This document shows, in pieces, positions 41,701-51,984 of a stretch of DNA of 64,000 nt. The position numbers and the translations under genes were made by a program. Origin of the DNA: Mallotus nudiflorus (Eukaryota > Streptophyta > Magnoliopsida > Malpighiales > Euphorbiaceae); NCBI GenBank assembly GCA_947683625.1, contig CANTUR010000613.1, forward strand, positions 744,001 through 808,000, written 5' to 3'. A model generated the notes under the pieces. It saw only the letters and a list, made by a program, of their open reading frames with translations, made no database searches and was not told the origin of the DNA. The first letter of the stretch is position 1, and each line of letters starts with the position of its first letter.

Positions 41701-42032
41701 ATAAATAAACAATAAAATATTAGGGTAATAATAAACCCTAATTAAATAAATATACACACAGGCTTTATTTAATAATTTAAAAATATGTATGAGTTCATGC
41801 AAATCCGTAAATACATTTAAAATAATTAATAATAAATTGTTTACGTGAAAATTTCCCCGAAAATGCAAGTCCCGGGAAAATTTTACGTAAAATACTGAGA
41901 ATAATATACCATAATTAAAATAGGTTTAAAATACATATTAACTCATAAAAATATCGTATATTGCATAAAAATTATTGACACTGTATATCCCGGTACAGTG
42001 TAAAAATATTTTTAAAAACACGGGATATTACA
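38793..42032 (-). repeat. Solo LTR (chromovirus family) inserted in the protease coding region, TSD AAAAC
   Basis: A reversed 3240-bp LTR, TGTCACGACCC to CGGGATATTACA, flanked by AAAAC at 38788-38792 and 42033-42037. On the minus strand the flanks join the gag end (codons for ...YLDA-type sequence) to VLFDSDATH, as in the intact polyprotein. It is well preserved: the CACTAGG hairpin, the CGTACCGGTACG palindrome and both twin hairpins can be read at about 39480-39720. Its GC-rich patch is at about 41230-41510, beside a purine tract at about 41505-41605. Confidence 0.95.
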
Positions 42033-43329
42033 AAAACCCATGCATCTAGGTAACAGACATAAACAATACTTGACACGACTGCATTGGATGCCTAAGCATC
42101 CTACTGAGTGAGATGGAAGACTCTAGCCTATCCTCGACCTCCTTACTGGCTGGTAAAAGCCTGGCTAACACCTCTGGCACCTCCTCTGGTACCTTTACGA
42201 TGACCCTGTTAGGGAATAAGCTGAGGCAACTGAAAAGGGACGGGTGCAGCACTAGCAATTAACTATTGAGGAAATCACAAAATCTGCGACTGCTGATACC
42301 CGAAATAAGGACACGATCTAGCATAATGTCCCATCTGCCCGCATTTGAAACACGTCAGTGGTGTCATATAACATGGTCCCTGATGGACTCTGTCGCATGT
42401 TTGACATACATTGGCAGCTGATCCAGAACTACATCCACTGCTGTTGCTCGAAGCACTTGACCCAAGTCTGAATGGTCTATGCTGACCTCCACGACTATGT
42501 CTACTGCTCCAACGTACCTGCTACTGCCGTCTCTGACTCTACTAAGCTGGACCTCTCTATTGACTACTCGAACCAATTTGAAAATTCAAGTATGGAGTAG
42601 TCTGGAATCCATTTGACTGTACACCCAACTGGTAATAATAAGGCATAGCCCCTTAGCTGACTAGCCTCAGCTCAATCTCCTTGGCCAACTCAATCACTAA
42701 CTCCAGATTAAGGCCCACTGTAGGCATACCAACAAATGCAGAACCTAATCCAGTGATGTATGTGGTGACTGCGAAGTACTGATCTCACATCAGGTCCTCT
42801 ACATATCTGTCAAGCTAGAGGAACTCTCGAGTATACTCCTCAATAGATCTGTCACCGTGAGAAATACTGGTTAATCTGAGATGATAACTTATGCGAAGTG
42901 GCTCTGGGCAAAATCTCCTCATGAATCGCTCTCAAAACTGAGCCCAGGTCATCGTCAACATGTAAGGCTGGATCATCTAAATGAACCAGTCCAGGGCTGG
43001 TCCTTCAATAGAAAGCTCGATGATCATGATCCACTGGTACTCGGTGTGAGCAGTCCGAGCCCTAGTCTCAATCACGTGCAAAAAATCTAGAGGGTCAGAA
43101 GTCCCATCAAAAGCGATCTTGCTAACTCTAGCATAGAATAGAGCTACCTCAAGGTTAGACATACCCTGCTGATAGGCAGGTTGAACAGGTTGAACTACCA
43201 AAGGTACAGGAACATCCTTGTACTCAGGCTCTACAGGCTCCTTATCTTGTATCTCTTTCTGTCTACGGTGACCTGCCGCTCCTCGAGGCCTACCTCTGCC
43301 ACGACCTCTGCACCTAACTAGCGGCTCAG
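42033..43329 (-). pseudogene. Decayed gag of the outer element, 5'-truncated
   Basis: Minus-strand gag. From right to left: the basic N-terminal region (GRGRGRPRGAAG), the retrotransposon gag core (an open segment at 42977-43329 ending after PALDWFI), the rest of gag and a zinc-knuckle region around 42290-42410. Stops and shifts interrupt it. Homology to the intact polyprotein stops at about codon 28, at 43329. The first codons, the leader, the primer site and the 5' LTR of the element are all absent. Confidence 0.9.
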
Positions 43330-44599
43330 ACATATAATGAACTTTTAAATAGTAAATATAGTTTTCTAATATTCACTTATTTTAATTTAAATTTAAAAAT
43401 ATTTTATTTATATGCAGTTTTTAATAATGTCAACTTAAACTTAGAATAAAATTTATATTTGCATAATTATATTTTTTGGTCATAATGCAGTTTTGTTCAT
43501 AATTATATATTTGCATAATTATTAATTTATATTTTTTGTTCATTATTTAATTATTAATTTAATATTTTTCGTCATATCTCATATTAAATGTAATAATTTT
43601 AATTTGTTAATACTTTTTAAATTATAGCTATTAATAATAAAAAATCAATAACATTTGAAGAAAATATTATATTTATAAATATTACAAATTTATAATTTAA
43701 ATTATAAAATTTTAATAATGAACTAAATAGCCAATAAATATTATTCATAGCCAGCTAGTTTAAGATGTGATGGTTTTCAATCCCATTATAGGACATAACA
43801 CATGTAAGAGGTGGGAGCTCCCCTCTCCATCCTCATGCACAAAAAATATTATTTATAAAAATATATATATTATTTTATTTTTTGATATACATTATTCAAA
43901 TGTATGCATGTAAATAAAATAATAAAAAATAGTAAAAAAAAATGAGAGGATTAAAATGATAATTTACATAAATTTTGAGGTCTAAAAAGAAAAACGAAGG
44001 TATTTAAAAGATACAAATCTTATAACTTGAGATGTCCAGAAGGTCAAACTTTAAGTAGAGGGAGAAGTTAGGCTTTCACTACAAGTGCAAGGGGCTAGGT
44101 ATGTATTACGACAAATGTAATATACTTGATTGATAAATTTTATCTTATCTTAGAAATCTTATCATTAAGTGTATGTACACCCTAGTAAATATATTATAAA
44201 CTTATTTTCTCTTTTTTTAAAAAAATATTTTACTTTTTCAATAAAAAAAAATACTTTCACTTTCCTTCATCTCTATATTATTTTCTTCATATTTTCCTAT
44301 CTATTTTCTTTACTTTCTTTCCAAACTTTAGTGTGAGGTACACAATGTAGACTTGTAAGTTATAAATTTTATAAGAGAAATGTTAAATGTCGCAACATGT
44401 GACATACAACAGTTCCATCATACGGATTATTTCATCAAAATAATCCTTATTCAAATGAATAGAACTCCTATATTTTGGAGCAAAAATGGAAGTAAATTTT
44501 TTTATAAGAACCTAACTAGTAATTTTATAGGGATTTGAAAAGTTATTTGTTGCGGATTATGATACCGTAACCTGTAACATGTATAGGTGTAATTTTTTA
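43330..44599. other. AT-rich intergenic sequence, nothing recognised
   Basis: Sequence between the broken retrotransposon and the duplicated NAC region. It is very AT-rich up to about 43740. I see no open reading frame of note, no LTR and no target duplication that would close the outer element. Confidence 0.6.
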
Positions 44600-44929
44600 A
44601 GACTCTGCAAATAAACTTGTCAGTATTCGAGAATGTTCCTAGCCATTTATTGCCAAGATTGTTATAGAAGTTGGTAAAGCCAACGACCTTGGAGATGAAG
44701 TTGCGCTCTAGTTTTGTCACTTTTATTGGGATTTAGTTATATACTCCATATTCCACGGACATAACCATAGAGACATGAGTGATGATTGGCCTATAACAAT
44801 TAATAAAAATCTTGTTTATTATATTCTTTTTGCAACTGAGAGTTACGCGGTTTTGATTTTAAGTCGATTGCATTCTTCTCTAAGCAACTAGCTTCTTAAT
44901 GAAGCAGTACTGACAGTTTGATGCCTAAA

Positions 44930-44937
44930 TATAAATA
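44930..44937 (+). promoter_or_regulatory. TATA box of the NAC gene
   Basis: TATAAATA about 173 bp before the ATG, inside 'aaatataaatatatatatatgg'. The placement fits a 5' UTR of roughly 130-145 nt. The duplicated gene has lost this element (see 48487-48493). Confidence 0.6.
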
Positions 44938-45109
44938 TATATATATGGAAGATGCTTGCCTAGACAAACACACTCACACTTCTTGTTCTTACTATTTTAG
45001 TCAGCTAGTTTTGATCTTTGCACAGTAGAGACATATCACATTACACTGCTCTTGCTTCTGTTATCTTCATTGTATTCTTTCTCATTTCCACCAAAAGAGC
45101 AAGTGAAAA

Positions 45110-45977
45110 ATGGATACTGGAATTGGCTTCAGATTCCACCCTTCAGACTCAGAATTGGTCAATCATTACCTGAGACAAAAGATGCTTGGCAATGATAATT
45201 TAGTCTGGCAAATTCCTGAGATCAATGTCCTCAGTTACGAACCCTGGCAGCTACCACGTAAGTGTATCTATTTCTTTGTCTCTAGTCCCTTGTTTTTTAA
45301 TTAACTGTGTTTCTTGTTTTCACTGGGAGCACGGGTAACAGATTGCATTTACATGCAGAGCGTTCCATAAAGCTGGGCAATTCGGATGACCAAGTGTGGT
45401 ATTTCTTTTGCGCTCCAAATTACAAGTACTCGAACAGCAGGCGACTTGACAGGACCACTAAAAGTGGTTATTGGAAAGTTACAGGCAAAGACCGCAACAT
45501 TCAGGACATTGCTATTAAGAAGACTCTGGTTTTCTATCAGGGCCGTCCTAAAGGAGTCAGGACTAATTGGGTTATGCATGAGTACACTCCCACTTTCAAC
45601 TTCCCAACTAAGGTTTATTTATATATATACATAAATATATGTGCATCATCAAATACCTTGTTACGCATTTCAAGATGTCTTTATTGTTGATTCTTATCTT
45701 TGTTTGCGAATTACTTGTTCAGAGGGATTTGGTTATGTGCAAGATAAAGAAAAGGGATGGTGACAATGAAGATGATGTGCCAAACTATGAAGAACGTGAA
45801 TCGATTACTGCAACAGCGGCTCGCCCTGAATATCAAAACTGGAACTACAGCAACTACAATTCAGCCCTTGAGGACTCTGAGGTGCAAGCACACATGCAAT
45901 CATTCAATGGCTACGACGAGAGAGATTACAGTCTTAATTCTGCATTTCAGTGGCACAACAACTATTGCAATTATTAA
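45110..45977 (+). CDS. NAC-domain transcription factor gene (three exons)
   Basis: A plant-specific DNA-binding transcription factor of the NAC family, acting in the nucleus. Predicted exons are 45110-45257, 45359-45612 and 45723-45977, all introns GT-AG (101 and 110 bp), giving 218 aa. NAC subdomains appear in order: A (GFRFHPSDSELVNHYL, residues 6-21), B (EPWQLP, about 44-49), C (QVWYFF through TTKSGYWKVTGKDR, about 61-96), D (IKKTLVFYQGRPKGVRTNWVMHEY, about 101-124) and E (RDLVMCKIKK, 135-144). The C-terminal tail of about 75 residues is rich in Asn, Tyr and acidic residues, as expected for an activation region, and is short for the family. The ATG lies in AAAAATGG and starts the conserved domain. 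Exons join in frame (148+254 nt, then phase 0). Expression and target genes cannot be inferred. Confidence 0.88.
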
Positions 45978-46150
45978 GGCCTAGTAGTGTCTCTCCGTGT
46001 GTTTGGGCAATATTATGTTAGAATTGTTGTTTGTTGTTCAGTTTGAGAGATGATGTAGCAAGTTTAGCTTGTGCTTGTTCATATTAGTGCTTTGTAATCT
46101 TTGGCAATAGCCACTTGTTTCCTAGTAATTGTACCGCTTTTGTCATTGAT

Positions 46151-48109
46151 ATGTTTATGTATGTTTTATACCTATGGGGATCTACGTGTAAGTATTTATT
46201 AAGTCGCAATAAGAACTCAAGGAGCTCCTCTATATAGATGTTCTGTTAAGCGGACATGGTGAAGCTGAATTCTTGACCTTCCATCCACAACTCTGCAACT
46301 ATATCGTAAAGATTGTTGGTTTTAACTGTAGAAGGCAATGCTTGTCTTTAGGTTCTTACATTGTTGTCAGTCTTCCGTTTCCAGAAACTTTGAACTAGAA
46401 ATTCTTGTAAGCTCTATGTTTTGTTTGTATCCTTCTTCATTATTGGCTAAAGGTAGTTATTTTAATATCTCTGGTTTTGTGCCTAATGTTGAGTGAAGTT
46501 TTGTTTAAGATGTAAAGTTTTCTACTTTTATAAATGTTTTTAAGTTAAAGTTGCAGTAGTTTGATTATGTTGTTTTTTCATAAGTAAGGAGGCAAGGAAA
46601 TAGACTAGCTGATAGTTTGCCTCAGGACTGGTCGCATGATATTCCTTCTTTTGTCTAATGAAGTATTCTATCAGGTTCAAAAGAAAAAAAATGTTAGTCT
46701 CCTTTTAGATTGCCAATATTGTGAATGAATCATGTGTTGCTGGTATATTTCTTTTATTATTATTTATTTTTTTCGTTCTTGAATGATAAATCAGACTCCA
46801 CTAGGCATTAACTAACCCAGGAAGAAGTACATGAAAACTGAAAAGAGCCTCCAGTACAGTACAGAGGGAGCAGTTGCAACAAATCAGTAAATCTATTTGC
46901 TGAGCTCCTAAAATTACTTCCATGGCAGGGATCTTCACGATTGAGTGACACCTAGCAGTCTTTGAGCTTGGCCCTCTATGAAAAGCTTAATATATCTTCA
47001 AGAAACACCAAATTTTTTTGAAAAATTTGGATAATGTCCTTTAAATAATTAAAATAAAAAAACAAATTTCCAATTAATGAGGTCTAAAACATTAATTTGA
47101 TTGGCAGACATCAGCTTAGGAATGAAGCTTACATTAAGATATTAATTATGCGATCTTATTTTTCATTGCAAATTTGAAATGAGCATATAACAAATTCCAG
47201 CAAAAAAAACATATGGAAATAAAAATTAATTAATTATTTTTTTAACAGTTGCAACTAATATGTTATAATGTTAGTAGAGAAAAGGGATATAGCTATAAAA
47301 TCTGGTTGATTAGAAAGGAAAATGTGTATGATCATGCGAATTACTTTTAAATAAATTGAGAAATTATTTTTAAGAATTATATTAGTTCGTGATTCATTAG
47401 AAATAAATATACTTTGATTTTCTATCAACCAATAATACGGACTGGTAATATGGTCAAAACTAAAAGATTTAAAGTCTGGATGCAATAAGATACTCTTTCT
47501 ACCATTATGTTAAAAAATGAATAGTTGAAAAATTTTTTTTTTGAATTTTTTTTTCAATATATAACACTTATATCAAAAAAAATTTTGAACCCCTTTTTTT
47601 TATCTCGTAGTTTTTGGTCTGTAAAGATATGTTGTTTGTAATCTGTTTTATTTTCCCATTGAGGCCGAACCTAAACTTTACTCGAGAGAAAGTTGTCCAT
47701 CACATTTATTAACCGATAAAATCTACTAGGTCTCAAAGGAATTCATGAGTTGATCCAAAAGAATATTTTTTTTGAATATTCTCTAGACTTTATGCATGGT
47801 GAAAAAAATATGTTACCATCTTATTTACCCCAAATGAGGCCTTTTTTTCTATAAAAAAAAAAAAGAAAAGAAAAATGTGATAAAAATATTGAACCGTTAA
47901 ATATTATCATGAGGAGCTGTTTTTTTTTTTTTTTTTTCAAGATAATGCCCTACTCATTCAATGAAATTTGACATCTTTAATTATGTCAATTTGAGAGAAT
48001 TAAAGTAGGAAACCATATGTTTTATATAACAAAAGTAAGTTGACTAGTCTTTTAGGAATATTAGACTAATGCACAAAATGTAAGCTTTTAAGTTAAGAAT
48101 TTATATGAT
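46151..48109. other. Intergenic region between the NAC copies
   Basis: About 2 kb with no recognised gene or mobile element. It contains AT-rich sequence and poly(A)/poly(T) runs, for example around 47525-47560, 47857-47870 and 47920-47938. Confidence 0.6.
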
Positions 48110-48486
48110 TGTGCAAATAAAATTTTGTCAGTATTTGAGAATGTTCCTAGCTACTTGTTACCGAGATTGTTGTCTAAGTTGGTTAAGACAACTACCTTGG
48201 AAATCAAGTGTTTTTTTTTTTTTTTTTTTTGTAAAAGAGACCTTGGAGTTGAAGTTGTGCTCTAGTTTTTATTACTTTTATTGAGATCTAGTTATATACT
48301 CCATATTCCACTAATATAACCATAGAGACATGAGTGATGATTGGCCTACAACAATTAATAAAATCTTATTTATATTCTCTTTGCAACTGAGAGTTACACG
48401 GTTTTGGTTTTAAGTCAGTTACATTCTTTTCTAAGTCATATAAGCAAGTAGCTTCTTAATGAAGCAGTGGGAGTTCGATGCGTATG

Positions 48487-48493
48487 TATATAT
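48487..48493 (+). promoter_or_regulatory. Degraded TATA region of the NAC pseudogene
   Basis: At the position of TATAAATA in copy 1, this copy has only 'gtatgtatatatgg'. About ten bases are missing relative to copy 1. The sequences on both sides are conserved, which makes the loss visible. Confidence 0.45.
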
Positions 48494-48658
48494 GGAAGAT
48501 GTTTGCCTGGACACAAACACACTCGCACTTCTTGTCCTTGTATTTTAGTCAGGCAGTATCTATCTTTGCACGCTAGATACATATCACATTACACACTCTT
48601 GCTTTTGTTATCTTCATTTTATTCTTGATCATTTCCAAACCAAAAGAACAAGTGAAAA

Positions 48659-49533
48659 ATGGACACTGGAATTGGCTGCAGATTCCACCCATCAGACTCA
48701 GAATTGGTCAATCATTACTTGAGACAAAAGATGCTTGGCAATGATGATGCGGCCTGGCAAATTCCTGAGATCAATGTCCTCAATTACGAACCCTGGGAGC
48801 TACCACGTAAGTGTATCTATTTCTTTGTCCCATGTCACTTGTTTTTCAATTAACTGTGTTATCTTGTTTTCATGGAAGCACGAGTAACAGATTGCATTTA
48901 CATGCAGAGCAATCCATAATGCTAGGCAATTCGGATGACCAAGTGTGGTATTTCTTTTGCACTCCAAATTATAAGTACACGAACAGCAGGCGAGTTGACA
49001 GGACCACTAAAAGTGGATATTGGATAGTTACAGGCAAAGACCGCCAGATTCAGGACATTGCTATTAAGAAGACTGGTTTTCAATAAGGGCCGTCCTAAAG
49101 GAGTTAGGACTAATTGGGTTACGCATGAGTACATTCCCACTTTCAACTTCCCAACTCAGGTTTATATATATATATATACACACACACACAAACATGTGCA
49201 TTATCAACTACCTTGTTACGCATTACAAGATGTCTTTATTGTTGATTCTTGTTTTTATTTGTGAATTGCTTGGTCAGAGGGATTTGGGTTATGTGCAAGA
49301 TAAAGAAAAATGATGGTGACAATGAGGATGATGTGCCAAACTATGAAGAAGGAGAATCGAGTACTGCAACAGCGGCTTGCCCTGAATATCAAAACTGGAA
49401 CTACAGCAACTACAATTCAACCTTTGAGGACTCTCAAGTGCAAGCACACGTGCAATCATTCAATGGCTACGACGAGACAGATTGCAATCTTAACTCTGCA
49501 TTTCAGTGGCATAACAACAATTACAATTATTAA
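48659..49533 (+). pseudogene. NAC-domain pseudogene (tandem duplicate)
   Basis: Duplicate of the NAC gene at 45110-45977 with the same exon plan: 48659-48806, 48908-49159 and 49278-49533. Exon 2 has lost two bases near 49072-49075, which brings a TAA at 49084-49086. Translation would stop after about 108 aa, within the NAC domain and before subdomain D is complete. Exon 3 has gained one G in the run at about 49284-49288. The two changes do not restore the frame. Two otherwise conserved residues are also changed: Phe to Cys in subdomain A (GCRFHP) and Lys to Ile in subdomain C (GYWIVTGKDR). Splice signals GTAAGT/GCAG and GTTTAT/TCAG remain. A truncated product is possible but a full transcription factor is not. 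Confidence 0.9.
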
Positions 49534-49978
49534 GGCCAAGTAGTGTCTCTCTCTCTCTCTCTGTGGGCAATGTTATGTTAGAATGCTTTAAAAAATAAAT
49601 TGCTGTTGTTTGTTGTTTAGTTTGAGAGATGATGTAGCGAGTTTAGCTTGTGCTTGTTCAGGTTAGTGCTTTGTAATATTTGGCAATAGCCACTTGTTTC
49701 CTAGTATTTGCACCTCTGTTTTCATGTGTGTTAATAACCTTTTTTTTTTTTGGTCAGGGTGAGTTAATAACTTATTTATTCATATGATCAATATATAAAT
49801 TAATAAAATATTTTTTAAGGGAGAAATTTATTATAAAGAAAAATGTGAAAAAAATTAATTAATATTTCTGACATAAAATAGTTTAACTTTCCCAATATAA
49901 TCAAATTCAATTCATACATAGTCGCATCATCATGACAAGAGAAAATATAAAATTTTGCCTCCTACTGGTAGAGCATAT

Positions 49979-50268
49979 TGTCATAGGTAAGAGTTTAAGG
50001 GCAGGGACAATTCATGTGAGCCTCTCGCATATTTAAGGGTAAGCTTTAATCCATCTTTGATACTCATTGATATTGCCCTTTCATGGACTCATAAAGGGAG
50101 CGGAGATAACTCCCGACCAATGTGGTGCCTAAGTGGCATGCTCATCCATGGGATAGACGACCACTTATGGTATGTACTCATCACCTTGCATTGCCCCACG
50201 CCCCACGTTAAGCTCAACTAGTAAGCATCTTGCACAGTTCTATGTGTCATGACTAACAGTTCGTGACA
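49979..50268 (-). repeat. 3' LTR of the TRIM-like element
   Basis: 290 bp, alignable along its length with 50634-50933. Both copies contain 'gggatagacgaccac' and 'cacgttaa'. Ends are TGTCA and TGACA as read on the plus strand. Confidence 0.78.
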
Positions 50269-50280
50269 TTCTTCCCCACT
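50269..50280 (-). other. Polypurine tract of the TRIM-like element
   Basis: On the minus strand the bases read AGTGGGGAAGAA and abut the TGTCAC start of the 3' LTR. Confidence 0.65.
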
Positions 50281-50619
50281 CAATTCATACATGTCCTCAT
50301 GCATGTCGAGCAAGCCTCCTTCTCTTTCTACTTAATTGGCTAGAATTTGTGCATAATTCCCTGCCTACTTGCACTCGTGCATTGAGGCTACGATCCACTT
50401 GCAACTACCCACATTGTTTAGGGTGTGATAGTGTGGATACGAGCATTTGGCAAACTTTCACTACGGCTTCTTGCCTGCTTGTCCTCATCTCAATCTTTTT
50501 ATAGAGGACCCACTTGCGAACGCCCTTTCCCACATAAGGGTGCGAGCATCCTCGCTAATCCAAATCAACTCACCAGCATGGTAAGAGCGCTTGGCAAATG
50601 TGTAGCTAGCACACATCCG

Positions 50620-50631
50620 ACTATGATATCA
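50620..50631 (-). other. Primer binding site of the TRIM-like element
   Basis: On the minus strand TGATATCATAGT lies two bases after the 5' LTR. Nine of twelve bases agree with TGGTATCAGAGC, the site complementary to initiator tRNA-Met that is seen intact at 58493-58504. Confidence 0.6.
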
Positions 50632-50633
50632 TC

Positions 50634-50933
50634 TGTCAGAGGGTCAAAGTTTAAGCATAGGAACAATCCCCGTGCGGCACCCTAGGCCTCCCATATACCT
50701 AAGGGTAAGCCTTCATCCATTTTTTATGCTTACTGGTTTCGCCCTTTCTTGGGTTCATTAGGGGAGGGGGGATAGCTCCCAATTAGTATAGTGCCTAGGT
50801 GACACACCCATCCGCGGGATAGACGACCACCTATGGCACATACTCACGACCTTGTGCTACCCACACCTCACGTTAAACTCAACTAGCAAACATCTCACGC
50901 AGTCTTACGTGTAACGACTAATAGTCTGTGATA
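50634..50933 (-). repeat. 5' LTR of the TRIM-like element
   Basis: 300-bp partner of 49979-50268. Its plus-strand right end reads TGTGATA, where the other copy has CGTGACA, so the terminal dinucleotide is mutated by one transition. Confidence 0.78.
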
Positions 50934-51044
50934 ATATACTACCTTTTTTTTGCAATAAAAAATTACAATTTAAAAAAAAATAACTATTCAAGTCCCATAT
51001 TTAGGCTATAATTCGTTCAATTCTACCAAGAAATTATTTTTTTT

Positions 51045-51467
51045 AAATGAATTCCAAATATAATTCATTTACAAATGAATTTTTATTAATAAAGTATGTT
51101 TTGTTCAAATGAATAGTTTGTAGAATTCATTTTAAATGAATTACATATTATGTTATATTGTGTTTGGTATAAATCTAGAATTCAAGTTTATTTTGATTTT
51201 GGTCAAAAATACCCTTCTAAATAGATTGTGATTTTTTTTGAAAATAAAAATGATGAGGATATTTTAGTCATTTTAGAAATAGCCTTAAAAATTGTGGAAT
51301 TCATTTGCAAATTTCAACTATTTCATTAAAATTTCATTTTGTTATAATGAATTTCACAAATTTAAAAACATAAAATTGCAAATGAATTCTACAACTTATT
51401 CATTTATACAAAACATACATCATTTGGAATTTCAAATGAATTCCACAAAATTTTGTGGAATTCATTT
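51045..51467. mobile_element. MITE-like inverted-repeat element 1
   Basis: About 423 bp whose two ends of roughly 100 bp are imperfect inverted copies. The left end contains 'tttgtagaattcatt' and the right end 'aatgaattctacaa'. The outermost bases are AAATGAATTCCA and TGGAATTCATTT. No coding capacity. A target duplication was not found, so the superfamily is undecided. Confidence 0.65.
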
Positions 51468-51470
51468 AGG

Positions 51471-51984
51471 GATAAATACAAAAAAGTACCTTGCGGTAAG
51501 GTGCTTTTTTACTTAGAGGGCTGTGGTATTTTTCATAACATTTAAGGGTCTGCAGTTTCATTCTATTTACATTTTAGTACCCTACTTAGTAATATCGTTA
51601 AAAATATATGATATAATGTTAAAATAATAAGAATTTTTAATAGTAGAAGTATTTACTAAGTAATATATCGTTAAACTAACTAAAGTAAATTCACAATAAA
51701 TACAACTAAAATGTATTTTTAATTTTATTATGAATAAAAAGAAATAATTTTAAAAGTATCTAAATAGTTATATTGATCGTAAATCACATGAAAAACATTT
51801 CTATTATTGAAAAGGAGTGTTATATTGACGTTTTATTACAAAATAATGACGATATTGGTTGATAGAGTATTAAAGTGTTAGAAAATAAAATCACATGCCT
51901 CTAAATGTCACAAAAAAAAAAAAAAAAACCAAATGCATTTAAGTGAAAATGCATCTAACTACAAGATACTTTTTTGTACTTATC
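51471..51984. mobile_element. MITE-like inverted-repeat element 2
   Basis: About 514 bp with terminal inverted repeats of about 100 bp. The left end is GATAAATACAAAAAAGTACC and the right end, reversed, is GATAAGTACAAAAAAGTATC. Farther in, 'cttagagggctgtgg' and 'aacatttaagggtctg' have diverged partners in the right arm. The interior is AT-rich and non-coding. It directly abuts element 1. No clear target duplication. Confidence 0.7.

Larger units (their letters stand above)
44600..46150 (+). repeat. Tandem segmental duplication, copy 1 (NAC gene unit)
   Basis: About 1.55 kb covering promoter, three exons, both introns and 3' flank. It resembles 48110-49730 almost throughout (offset about 3.55 kb). 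Similarity fades upstream of 'gcaaataaacttgtcagta' and downstream of 'ttgtttcctagta'. Preservation of introns and promoter shows a DNA-level duplication, not retrocopying. Confidence 0.85.
48110..49730 (+). repeat. Tandem segmental duplication, copy 2 (NAC pseudogene unit)
   Basis: The second copy of the NAC unit at 44600-46150. A 46-bp insertion containing about 22 T's (about 48195-48240) lies in its promoter region between two copies of CCTTGGA. A (CT)n run at about 49545-49562 lies in the 3' flank. Confidence 0.85.
49979..50933 (-). mobile_element. TRIM-like miniature LTR retrotransposon
   Basis: Two direct repeats of about 290-300 bp (49979-50268 and 50634-50933) flank a 365-bp non-coding interior. 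On the minus strand the order is complete for an LTR retrotransposon. The 5' LTR is the right-hand repeat. Two bases after it comes TGATATCATAGT, which matches 9 of 12 bases of the initiator tRNA-Met primer site. The polypurine tract AGTGGGGAAGAA directly precedes the 3' LTR (left-hand repeat). The LTRs begin TGTCAC or TATCAC and end GACA. Flanks share ATAT on both sides, a possible 4-bp target duplication. There is no coding capacity, so it would depend on enzymes of other elements. The family is not recognised. Confidence 0.75.

Noticed and set aside
43745..43850. A tRNA-like stretch (GGTTTTCAATCCC, similar to an internal promoter B box) suggesting a SINE
   Set aside because: The box has an extra base, no convincing A box or cloverleaf is present, and no target duplication was found.
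45349..45579. 76-codon minus-strand frame over NAC exon 2, with a counterpart at 48922-49146
   Set aside because: It is a mirror of the conserved NAC exon. Conservation is explained by the sense gene and the duplication.
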